Assembly: GCA_024195265.1 (NCBI GenBank)
Contig: JAJLRJ010000008.1
Coordinates: forward strand, 21,040,958 to 21,104,957
From: Dendrophyllia cribrosa
Taxonomy: Eukaryota; Cnidaria; Anthozoa; Scleractinia; Dendrophylliidae
DNA: 64,000 bases
Reading direction: 5' to 3'
This document shows positions 16,514 to 27,300 of this stretch, in pieces. How positions within the stretch are numbered: the first letter of the stretch is position 1; each line of letters opens with the position of its first letter. Below the pieces are notes generated by a model. That model worked only from the letters and a program-made list of their open reading frames with translations, was not told the DNA's origin and ran no database searches. Both the position numbers and the translations under genes were made by a program.

Positions 16514-17100
16514 GATGTCATTTCCTCACAATAAATATTCCCACGCGTGGGAAACTATCTTTGTTCCATTGCGTAGATGTTATTTTTAATCCAAATGCTA
16601 ATCATGGAAGCTGTCATAAAAGGTGATGAAACAATAAATATTCCCACGCGTGGGAAACTGAACCAATATAAACAAGAGTGGAAGGCATAATATTTCGCAC
16701 ACCTTTGATATCACTGAAGGATAAACAGCGTTTTATTGAGTTTAGAACAGACCGGGCAAAGTTGAGAGATCTTGTAAAGTTAAATCAAACCCCATAATAT
16801 GTTGAAAATATTTTCTCTCGTGATCTGAAACAATAGCTATAGTGATGACTCATTTCATAGGGGGCTTCCCCTGTTTTTTCCGAGAATGTCACACACCGAT
16901 AACTCCATCCTGTTTACAATCTGATGACTCATTTCCTCACAATAAATATTCCCACGCGTGGGAAACTATCTTTGTTCCATTGCGTAGATGTTATTTTTAA
17001 TCCAAATGCTAACTCTTTGATGGTTGTCATAAAAGGTGATGAGACAATAAATATTCCCACGCGTGGGAAACTCAACCAATATAAACAAGAGTGGAAGGCA
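16514..17100. repeat. Duplicated block carrying four copies of a 16-bp perfect palindrome
   Basis: The palindrome TTCCCACGCGTGGGAA is at 16538-16553, 16641-16656, 16949-16964 and 17054-17069. It comes in pairs about 104 bp apart inside a block of roughly 175 bp present twice (about 16514-16690 and 16928-17100), 411-413 bp apart. Each is preceded by ATAAATA. The two blocks differ at scattered bases. This may belong to the element's right end or be an adjacent repeat. Confidence 0.85.
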
Positions 17101-17328
17101 CAAGGTCAAGTGCTGAAAAGACTACAAGACATTACAGGAAAAAAGATGACTGCGATATTGAAACTAACTCCATATTCTCAATCTCAAGCATATTTCTTAA
17201 TTAATTTCTATGAATTAGTTCAAAAGTATAACAAGATCATGTATTCTAACTTACCTCTTCGATTTTTTAAGACGAATTTTAAGATTATTGCTGGCATTTG
17301 CGATAGTGAACCAGAATTGTTTATGTAA
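16924..17328 (+). CDS. Uncertain ORF reading through the palindrome block
   Basis: 134 codons. The first 60 come from the palindrome repeat, which therefore encodes the same INIPTRGKL phrase twice and may not be real protein. The last 80 (from the KQEWKAQG region) look more protein-like, with helical Lys/Leu/Tyr content. The first repeat block has a stop at the equivalent place (16688-16690). A short plus-strand stretch at 16,713-16,795 also looks like decayed coding sequence. No family is recognised. Confidence 0.22.
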   Translation: MTHFLTINIPTRGKLSLFHCVDVIFNPNANSLMVVIKGDETINIPTRGKLNQYKQEWKAQGQVLKRLQDITGKKMTAILKLTPYSQSQAYFLINFYELVQKYNKIMYSNLPLRFFKTNFKIIAGICDSEPELFM

Positions 17329-17471
17329 GATTTTGTACATCGCCCAACTTCCTGTTTTTCCGAGAATCATGTCACGCAAAGGAAATTACGCAATGGAATA
17401 AACGCACTTTGTTTTTATTAACATATAGTTTCATTTGATTTTTCTATATTTTTTAATCCAACAGATGGGAA

Positions 17472-17542
17472 GTAGTTAAGACTTGGCTTGGTATCAGATC
17501 AGTTTTGCAAAACTGATCTGGTACCGCCAAGTCCTTAACTAC
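17472..17542. repeat. 71-bp near-perfect hairpin
   Basis: Arms of about 33 bases, starting GTAGTTAAG and ending CTTAACTAC, meet at TTGCAA. There are a few mismatches. Between 17,331 and 18,076 I see no gene. Confidence 0.8.
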
Positions 17543-18076
17543 TAATATTACACCAAGAGGCAAAAAATCTCCAACTGTGTTCGCTCCCGACGGCGAATGT
17601 TGCGGAATAAATTATAAATTACAAGAAAAACTTATTTTTGCGCTGGTTGTGAAAGTTGTGCTCGATTGATCAATGAAACTAGTACTCTTATTCGAAGTCT
17701 TTCGCCTTTGGATAACGTAAAATATCTTGCAAGCCCTTTCGGAAGTTTGATACAACAAAAATAACACATTTTATATTACATGACTTGCTTGCGAGTATCA
17801 AGAGATTAAATTACGCACGGTGTTCTACGCGTACACGGCAAACAGCAGCTTGCAGTTTTTTATCCTTATTTTTCCTCGAATCGTAAAATAAATCCACTAG
17901 AACTATCGAAGTTAATTCACATGTTCATGAGTTTGAGAAACGTGAAACTACTCCCTTCTCCATGGAAATGGCAAACGGCAGACGGCAAAAATATTTGCCG
18001 TTCGTGGGAAAAACAATCTATCCAGTATTAATTAACGCAACGACTGTGTCGGCAAATGTTTAAGTTGTCTAGCTTG

Positions 18077-18273
18077 TTTAAAGATAGCCTGTTCCAGGCG
18101 TTCAGATAGTGGGGAAAGCGCGAATAGTTGGGGAAGGACGTGAAGAAAAGCGAGCGAAAAAATGCGGGGAGACTGGGGAGAGGAGGCGAGGGAACCCCCG
18201 CATTTTCTTCTCGCCTTCCCCAACTATTCGCGCTTTCCCCACTATCTGAACGCCTGGAACAGGCTAGTTTAAA
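18077..18273. repeat. Foldback element, about 200 bp
   Basis: The outer 60 or so bases are inverted repeats (TTTAAAGATAGCCTGTTCC at the left, its near complement at the right) around a GC-rich centre. Probably a non-autonomous DNA element. Confidence 0.75.
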
Positions 18274-19007
18274 GAAAACGGTCTTAATCGACAAGACAGA
18301 TCCTAACTGGTTTACTTTGAACTTAATACGATGAAAACAACAGCGATTTTAAAGACCTAGAAGGAGAGGAGTGAGAACACAATTACGGCCGCAACTGTAC
18401 ATTATAACTAGTGTATCCAAAAGATAGTAATTGCTGCGGTAAATTTGTTGTAATAATGCTGTTTTATCGCCTCGCTGGTATTACAGAATTTTCTCTTTCG
18501 TTTTTTGAGGGGAAGCAAAGCAAATGTAGCCGGGATGAATCGACGAAAACTCCAGCTGATAAGACTAATTTTGTTTTGTAATTCACGAATTAAGTTCTTG
18601 CAATGTCTGTAGAATATTGTTGAGCAAAGGACGCGTTCACCACGAGGAAGGTGTGAAAATTTAGGTTTAACTTAATTATTGATAATGAATATATTGCGTT
18701 ACTAGCTAGCCGTATCGTGTTCGCGTCTCCACGCGCTCAGCTCAGGTTTCGCGTCGCCACGCGCTCAGCTCAGTCTCATCGACCGCTGTCGGAGTGATTT
18801 CAAAATAAATTTGTCTTTTATTCCGTACAATCTTCGAAAATCTTTGCTATCCAACGGTCATATCACCATGCCTCACAGTCCTCGCTCAACTCGCGGTAGT
18901 CTTCGACACTTCAGTTCCGATTACGACTGGCACATGTTGGACCAAAATATTACAAATCTCGCAGCCAACAGCTTGAAGCAGCAAGCGAGGCTTTTGTTCG
19001 TGGCGCA

Positions 19008-19106
19008 GTGAATTCTGGCCCAAAATGTGTGCGTGGCGCAGTGAATTCTGGCCCAAAATGTGTGCGTGGCGCAGTGAATTCTGGCCCAAAATGTGTGCGT
19101 GAATTC
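19008..19106. repeat. 33-bp tandem repeat, three units
   Basis: Three units of GTGGCGCAGTGAATTCTGG plus 14 more bases, in direct array and nearly identical. The surrounding 18,280-19,900 contains no supported gene; an 18,811-19,011 frame ends inside this array and is not convincing. Confidence 0.85.
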
Positions 19107-19920
19107 TGGTAAAAAGCGATCAAATCGAGATTTTTCCTAGCTTATATTTTTTTCTCATATATTTCTCTTAAATCCTGATTATGTTGCTGCTCACTCGCTA
19201 CGCTCGTTCCGCAGCAATTATTTACGAAAAGGCATCATTCAATTCCATTTCTTTTGTTCGCCGTTGATATTTTCTGACATTTTTAAAATGTTCCTCGCAT
19301 TCACTTTCACTAGAGAACTGTTTATTACACACTTCTTATTTTAATTCTTAACTTAATGATGAGAAAAGGCAACAAATATTGCTTGCCCGTCGGGCAAACT
19401 CCGACAAAAAGACACTAGCCCGACGGGTCGCTTCACTAGCCCCGGGCTATCGGACAGCGCTTTTGTCGCGCCCTGATTCAATTGAAAACTCCTAAGCAGT
19501 ACTTTCCTGTACGTGGTGCTGTTTATTATCCTGTGCAAGGTGGTTCTAACTTTTGAGCCTGTGGATGAAATTCTAAAGTGTGACCATTCAAATGAAAGCT
19601 ACTGAGCAGGACTTTCTTGTAGAATTGTTCGATATGCTGTACAAGGTGGTTCTAATCTTTGAAATCCTGGTGTGTGATCATTCAAATGAAAACTAATGAG
19701 TAGTGCTTTCTTGTGGTACTGTTTAATATGCTATACAAGGTGGTTCTTTCCTTGTAGAGCATAAAAAAATAGTATTTTTCTTAAAAATTGCTGCAAATTT
19801 GAGGTTTTTGTAAATTGTAAACGAAATACCAGCCCTTCATAATCGTTTCCTCTATGTCTGGAAAACACTTTTAACAAAATATATTCAGTAAAAAAAAAAA
19901 ATAGCAAAACGAACAGATTT

Positions 19921-20001
19921 GGCAGCGGTGGGATTCGAACCCACGCCATCGAAATGACTGGTGCCTAAAACCAGCGCCTTAGACCACTCGGCCACGCTAC
20001 C
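19921..20001 (-). tRNA. tRNA-Leu (UAG)
   Basis: 81 bases. On the minus strand it begins GGTAGCGTGGCCGAGTGGTC, with a 5-bp anticodon stem CTGGT/ACCAG around loop TTTAGGC (anticodon TAG), a GGTTCGAATCC T arm and an acceptor end CGCTGCC. It is identical in sequence to the tRNA at 57,323. A T-run for Pol III termination follows downstream on the minus strand. Confidence 0.95.
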
Positions 20002-20149
20002 GTTCTTGTTTTGTGAGGCTTTAGTTAATAAACATATCAGGTTAGAGATAAGGCTTGAACGAAATCTTTTTCACTTCTTGTAAAATAAATAAAACATGAG
20101 GATATTCGTTATAATGTATATAATAAAATGTTTAAAAACAATTTGGTCT

Positions 20150-20290
20150 TCTGAGCCAGTGGACAAGGTGCTTATGGCGGCCTGGAAGGAACCACTGCTG
20201 GCGTTTCACTGTAAACAAATGGATCATTTTGTCGGTCTTCACTTCTCTAACAACTTCCACTTTGCACTAATGATACCTCTTCTAACTTGA
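20150..20290 (+). pseudogene. Copied neurofibromin exon, non-functional
   Basis: The frame reads [20 protein letters not shown], the same as the intact NF1 exon at 53,219-53,351. Here the acceptor is changed (CTGAG for TATAG), some residues differ, and the donor end is lost in a small deletion. It is plus-strand and 33 kb from its parent. It arrived with the adjacent tRNA and intron, so it is a DNA-level copy, not a retrocopy. Confidence 0.8.
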
Positions 20291-20559
20291 CTTTTCAAAC
20301 TTGACCTCTGGGCCGGAGACGACTTTCTAGGAAAATGCCGAGCTATTTTTGCAATAAATCATTTATCGTTTAACTCCTGAGGTCAACCCTTAGTCACGTG
20401 ACGTAGTCTATTAAACTGTTGAGTCTGTGGATGAAGTGTGACCATTTAAATGAGAGCTATTGAACAGTACTTTCCTGTGGTACTGTTTATTATGCCGTAC
20501 AAGGTGGTTCTAACTTTGAGTCTGTGGATGAAATTCTAAAGTGTGACCATTCAGAATAG

Positions 20560-20650
20560 GCCATTTCCGAGTTGCCTTTAGCCTCTCTATCAAAGCGAGG
20601 CTAGGTGCGAAACCTTTCATATGAAAATGAGTTTCATTCACATGCAAATA
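20560..20650. repeat. Half copy of a foldback element family
   Basis: Matches one arm of the foldback element at 31,943-32,123 (CCTCTCTATCAAAGCGAGGC and onwards). Nearby, 20,400-20,800 holds degenerate copies of the 106-bp repeat family that is tandem at 52.5 kb. Confidence 0.7.
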
Positions 20651-21303
20651 AGTTTTATTTACAATGTAACCACTCAAATGTAACCATTCAAATGAAAACT
20701 ACTGAGCTGTACTTTCCTGTGGTACTGTTTTATGCTGTGCAAGGTGGTTCTAACTTAATTTTGGGCCTGTTGTAAAGTGTGATCATTCAAATGAAAGATA
20801 CTGATCAGTACATGTACGTTTGTGTGGTGTGGTGCCATTTTTTATTATTTTTCAAACCTGAGAGAGGAAGGGTTAAAGGGGTTAATTGCAGGTACGAACT
20901 CCATATTACTTTATCCAGCATTATTAGCAAAAGTGTATATTCACTCACAGACGGACTGCAAAACAGTCTGTATACTGTATTTGCGCGAGTCTACCGAAAA
21001 AAGCGCCGCCGATAGCTGAAGCAGCGGAAAAGAACTGGGGTGGGTCTGAACATAGAGAGTAAGACTGGAGAGGGATGCTTTTTGTCCGTCACCTCTGCTG
21101 CCAGACAGGTGAGGCTCGCGCACGAGGATCGGCTCTCCTCGCGAGTGTCCAGCTCCTCCTAGAACTTAAGAGAGAAAAACCGTTGGACTGTTTTGCAGAA
21201 AATCAAATATGTTCCCCAATAAACAAGCAGATTCTCGTAAGCAAGTAAAGCAATCGAGGGAAGTACATTCATGTTCCTTGTAAGCGGCACTGGTCCAACT
21301 AAC

Positions 21304-24300
21304 CTGTATTGATCAGGAGTTCCATCACACTTCACCATAATTCCTATAATTCCCTCAGGTCTCTCACAATCCACCATGTTACACGTGCGCCCATCACCTG
21401 ACAAACTATAACCAGAGTCACAGCTGCAGACATAAGAACCAACAGTATTCACACACTGATGCTGACAGGAGTGATTTGATTGGCTACATTCATTAATATC
21501 TCCACATGTTAGTTGATCACTGTTAAGAAGAAAGCCTGGGTTGCAGTCACAGTGAAAGCTGCCTTGTGTGTTGACACAGCGCTGTTGGCAGGAGTGCTGG
21601 CTGGTTAGACACTCATTGATATCATCACAGGTGTTGGTAACTGGATTATAATTGAGTCCAGATGAACACAGACATTTGAAGGATCCTGGAGTGTTCTCAC
21701 ATTGACCTGAAACCAGAAAAGAACCGTTCCTTTTCAGGCTAAAGTAAATGCACGTACCAGACCCCGGTTTTTCAAAATTCACTATTTCACTATTCACCGG
21801 ATGAATCACTATACAGTGGATGAGTATTAACTAAATCCATTTTGTTATCTGCTGGATAGTGATTTATCCAGTGGATAACGCTATCCACCTTTTGAACAAC
21901 TGGGCCCGGGTGGCCAAAAGAGACAAGTGGCTCACAACTGCACCACTGCTGGGGCTTGACCTGGTTAATGTGACATGATGCAACTGAGAGAATTACTGCT
22001 TCCCCCTGGATATGATGCTATTCCATCGCAAGGTTACCCCAAAGCATTAAGTTCCCTGGTACTCAGTGAGTACCAGGGAACTTAATGCTTTGGGGTCCGT
22101 CTCAGGCCCGGGGAGGGGGAGGTGGTACTCCCATATATGAGCTATATAGGTATGTGCCGCTGTGAAGGGTATGGTTTTCAGGCAGTTTAGTCTAGGATAG
22201 GGTATAGTTATCAGAGATTTTGGTCTAGAATAGGGTATCATTTTCCGCTAAACTGATCAATTGCGTGAAGAATTTAGTCTAGACAAGGTTTACTGCCAAA
22301 TGGCATTTAAAAATCGGTAAGGCGGGCAGTACGGCATTTTTGCTGACCCCTGTTAACTAATAGCTGTGATAGTGAACGAGTTTCTGGAAAATAGCGAGTC
22401 TGGAATAGGTCTAGGATAGGGTAGGGTTTTTCGGTGTTTAGTCTAGAATAGGGTTGCAAAATGCAACTAAAATGGTCTAGTATAGGTTAAGGGTCTCAGA
22501 GTCCCAGCGGCACACCCCCACCCAAAAATTTGCAGAGTACCCCCCCCCCCCGGGGTCTCAGGGCCGGGGATACTCTGTATATTTTTGTGTCGCTGGGACT
22601 CTGAAACCCTTACCTTATACCAGACTGAGTTCAGCTTCATTTTGCAACCCTATACTAGACTGGACACCAAAAATCCCTAACCTAACACAGGAACAACCCT
22701 GCTAGCTGTCCCTTTTCAGTCAATTGAGCGGGCGAGCTAATCACGATAACAAGCTCCGCGAGACTGGAGCGTGTGAACGAGCTGAGGGAAAACTGTGGGA
22801 GAGGCAGCACCCTTGGTTCAAATGACTTTCGCTCACTCGCCACTCGCATCGCCACTCGCATCGCCGCTCGCATATTTGTGCTCTCCCACTCGACTGTCCA
22901 GGGAGGGACTGCTAGCAGTCTACCCAGGATCATTATTTTTCCAGAAACTCTGTCTTCATACCACTGATCACCAAAACCCTCTGATTCCTAAACCCTATGC
23001 CAGACTAAACTGCTTGAAACTATACCCTTCAAAGTAGCACATACCCATATAGCTTATATATGAGAGTACCCCCTGTACCCCCACCCAGGAAGGGGGGTGG
23101 GGGGGGGGGGGGTGGTGGGTGGGCGGGCTACAACTTGGTTGCATGGACCCATAGCACACAAAGTCATGTATTTATAACTAACAGCAGTTAACAATTTTAT
23201 TGTTAAGCACCATCTCACATACTGTGGTTTACCTGGACATTGGTGTGCTTGGGTCTGACACTCATTTATGTCCAGACAGGAGTGTTTGTTCGCTGTCAAA
23301 CTGTAGCCAGAACGACATGAGCAGAAGTATGAGGCTTCTGTATTATTGCAGCTAAATTCACAGCCTCCATGATTGATGCGACACTCATCTGCATCTAAAA
23401 TGAACAATAGTTATCTTTTGTTAGCCTACTAAAATTCAGCTGTCTGTGTGTAATTTATTTATACCAGGGCCTGGTTGTTTGAAAGCCGGTTAATGCTGAG
23501 CCAGGATTTAATTTTAACCAAGGATTCTTTCTCTTGTTAGAAGTGTTTTCAAAAGCTAATTATACATGTGAGTTACATGCAAAGACAAGTCAGAGACAAA
23601 ACTGAAGGGCAAAAATACTTTGGAAAAAACTCCATTGATTAATTATTTAACTGGAATCAAAATTGATGCTAACCCTGGGTAAGTTGAATTGCACTTTGAA
23701 CAACCCAGCCCAGGTCTTTATGTCCTGTTATTTCTTGGAACAAGCCCCTGGATTGATACTTCACTGACAGACCATATATAATCACATTCTTGGAAATCCC
23801 AACTCCTGTTGTCTTTTTTCCTACCTCCCACAGACTTCCCACCCCTCAGGCCCTGTCAGGGTAAATTCTGCAAAGTGAAGTGACGAAGAAAGACAAGAAG
23901 ATTTCAAGCTTGCAGCTTGGTAGTGCACAAAACTCAGTAAGCAACAGGTGAACCTCGCTTAACCAAGAAAGACATGGTGGTCCTTCAGTAGGCTAGAATC
24001 TACAAATATTCATATACATACATACATGTACATACGTGTACCTTATTTATTTATACACGGTAAAATCTTCAGTATTACATTAAAAAATAATAACAATATG
24101 GTTTTACAAGATTGCCGTGTGGGAGCCTGACTGACATTATTGTTGTAGATATAGTTAATCAATTTCCCTTTTAAAGCATCCAAGAGAGTCTAATTTCCAT
24201 AAATTGATGGGTAGGCTGTTCCATAATAGCACCCCGATAGTTTGCTTGCGATAGTTTGTGCGTGGCTTGGGCAAATCTGGTTTGATCTCGGAATCTCTTG

Positions 24301-27300
24301 GATTATATGGTGTACTGCGGATGCTAAACAAATTTTGCAAGTACGCTGGGGAAAATAAAATTTGGTCATAAATTTTGGGCATGGTGCCAATCAACATACA
24401 AGAGGCAGTGCGTTACTCACATCTGCACTCAGAAATCTCTAGAGCTCATCTCATGAAGCATTCCTCAAAGACATACATATACTAAGGGCAGGACGATCCT
24501 AGTACTTCATCCTGTGATGTGATACCAGAACCAGAAATTCAGATTAGGGATGTGCATGCTCCCCCTAACAGCGCCTCATCTCTTTTCTTGGTTTTTAGCC
24601 CTCCAACTGTGGACCCTCAGCTCCACTATATATTGCTGAAAATCAAGCTTTTTCGTATAATTTCTTTTAAATGTACCTTTACAAGATGTGTTATCACTTT
24701 GTAAGGTGTAGCCTTGCAGGCAGGAGCAGTTGTAACCCCCTGGAAAATTGATGCATAGATGTTCACATCCACCACGATTGTAGCTGCACTCATTTATATC
24801 TGAAAGCAAGAAAAAAAAATACAAAAAATGAAGATGTTTTCTTTTTTTTTTTCCTTCAAAAAAAAGTTCCACATAAATTAAAATCAAATCTAACCTTGAC
24901 ATGTCTTGTCATTAGAACCAAGTTCAAATCCCGAAGGACAGAGGCATCTATATCCTCCAATCAGATCCAAGCATGTATGACTGCATCCTCCATTACTTAC
25001 TAGGCATTCATTGAAGTCTGAAAAAGGTAAAAAATAGTGCAGTGATGGCTAAAAATACTGGGGGAAGGTGGGGGGAGGGCGAGGTTTTCACTTATCAGAC
25101 CTTAATTTGCTTAATTTGCCATTATTTGCCACTGTGCTTTTCCTATTTTAAAATTGCAAAATATTAAACTAAATGTATTATAATGTAGTCAATTTTGTTC
25201 CCATTTCTTATGTGACTTTTTTTCTGGTACCTGTTTTTGAGACCCCTCTCCGCTCAGATTTTCCAAAAACCTTCCAATGAGGGAAATATGGATATTTTCT
25301 GGAGCCACAAAATAATTGCCAACGAGTCAGATGAGCGAAAACGCGAGCCTGACGAGGCGGCAGTATATAGAGCCATACGTAGTAATTTAAGGTTATGCAG
25401 AAAAAATCTCAGATCGCTCAGCGCAATTTTAGCATAAGTGATCGTTTCCAGTGTCCGTGAGATTTTTTTGACCATATTAGGATGTAACCGGATGTTATTG
25501 ATATTTCGCACGAGCTAATCAGAACACTATTTTCCTTTGTGACGTCACCATATTATAATCAGAACAACCAGATTAGGATGTAGTCGGATGTTGTTGATGT
25601 TTTGCATGAGCCAATCAGAAGACTATTTTCCTTTGTGACGTCACGAGGCTTCAAAGTGTTGAAGTTTGCTGGGATTTGTATGGTTTATTTCGGTAAGTAA
25701 TTTGCCTGAAATTCTAGGGTTTTTTGTAAAGGTGTATGTAACTTGGATTTGTTACAATTGAATCGCATAATTGATAAGCTCATCAAGACTCGAGTGTTGT
25801 TAATTATTCAAGCGAAAGCGCTCTTTCATAGTCAATTTCAACCAACGTGTTGACAGAGCCAAAGGAGCTCAAAGCGAACCAACGAGTTCACTTCTGAGCA
25901 CAGTTGTAAAATAAAAACTAGAAGTAATCACAGATTAAAGTGCGTCTCCTTAGGCACCTCGTTGTGACATGGCATTCGCGTTTCAGGCATGTTTCTGGTT
26001 CTTTCTTAATTTAGGGCCAGCTTGTAGTTGTGGAACGATGTACGTTGTCGAATGAGCTGTCAGAGCACGAGGCAGCAAAAAAGTGCGCACGCAGGTCAAA
26101 ACACGCGCCAAGCATGCTGGATACTATTGTGACGTTTCAAGATGGCGCAGATTTGGTACCGACACTTTTCTCGATTCATTCCGCCTAGCCGACAAGATTA
26201 GGAAGCGTCTCCTTCGTCGACGCAATAAACTTCAAACTAAACAAATACCAATAATCACTTAAAAACTAACCGCGAACCAGCGAGTTCATTGCAAATAATC
26301 GCTTCAAAAAGGCGTTAAAAAAAACAACACTGATAATCTTTTCGCCATATATACACAGCATTAGCTCAACGCTTTCGTCTCCCTAAAAACGTAATTTTTC
26401 TGCGAGTATTAAGCTTATTTACAATTTGATATTGTTTGCGTTAAATCGAAGTTACATGCACCTCATTGATTCTTTTAGTAGTTTTCGGTACCGCGTTCAT
26501 ATTACTAATTCCTTTACCGACTCAGTTCATTTTCGAAGACATTTCACAAACTATTGTTTGGAGTATCCGGAAAAATACTCTTGTGCCGTAGACTGCTTTC
26601 TTGAAATATCCAACGCTATTTTTATGGATTCCATACTGAATATTAATCGTAATCACTTTTTTGAGATATTATTCCAGACATGTGTATACTTCAGAGATGT
26701 TAATTTACGGGTGGATCAGTTATCATTAGTTAGAGAGCCCGTTTGGGCTTGGCTTGGCTTCGTGAAAAATGCCTATACTGTAGAACATGCCAAAGTTTTC
26801 TGGAGACATTTCATCACTTCAACATTTTGTTCACTAACATTTTGTTCACATTTTTGTTCACTAACTCAGTATTAAACAAAAATAACAATATACATGTATT
26901 GTCTTAAACACATTACTTGTGAAACCAATAATGTTGTCAGTAAAATAATTTTTTGACACTGAATAAAATTTTGTTAAGATTGGAAAAAATGTTGTTTCTG
27001 ACACCAAACTACAGTGCCAACAAGCGAATGAATAATTATTGTGGTTTTGAATCATTGTTTCCCTTAACAACCACAGCAATGATTCATTGGCTCGTTGGCA
27101 CTTATCGATAGATACCACTAGTAATTAAATCTAACTTAAACCTTACCTGCTCCTGGCTGTCGATTAGGATGATAAACATGTAAAGCTGTAGGCCTTGTCA
27201 TGCCGCCAGTGATTCCTACCCTGTCATCTCCTCTATCCTTGTTACAGTGCTCAATACTGTGACGTTGCCAATCAGTCCAGTATATCCGGTCACCAAATTG

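Larger units (their letters stand above)
1..17330. mobile_element. Maverick/Polinton endogenous virus, left end outside window
   Basis: The block carries the hallmark Maverick/Polinton set: retroviral-type integrase with chromodomain, adenain-like cysteine protease, FtsK/A32-type packaging ATPase, candidate double and single jelly-roll capsid proteins, and the start of a probable protein-primed DNA polymerase. It is clearly richer in A+T than the flanks, and its genes lack introns and are closely packed with start codons just behind TATATA-like runs. Terminal inverted repeats were not found. The left end is beyond base 1, and the right end is placed only loosely between the VLTF3-like gene (16,388) and the end of a repeat-bearing stretch near 17,330. 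Most genes are open from end to end, which suggests a young insertion, but the integrase gene is broken in three places. Confidence 0.88.
19760..20440. repeat. Inverted segmental duplicate of 53,090-53,765 (tRNA plus NF1 exon)
   Basis: Read in reverse, this stretch matches 53,090-53,765 over both the tRNA-Leu gene and the neurofibromin exon with its intron flanks, with many small differences. The intact NF1 exon lies in the other copy, so this one is the derived copy. Confidence 0.85.

Noticed and set aside
18811..19011. Small gene of 66 codons
   Set aside because: It ends in the 33-bp tandem repeat and has no recognisable content or splice context.
20096..20290. Functional second neurofibromin exon
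   Set aside because: The orientation is opposite to NF1, the splice sites are damaged, and the surrounding DNA is a copy of the real exon's flanks.
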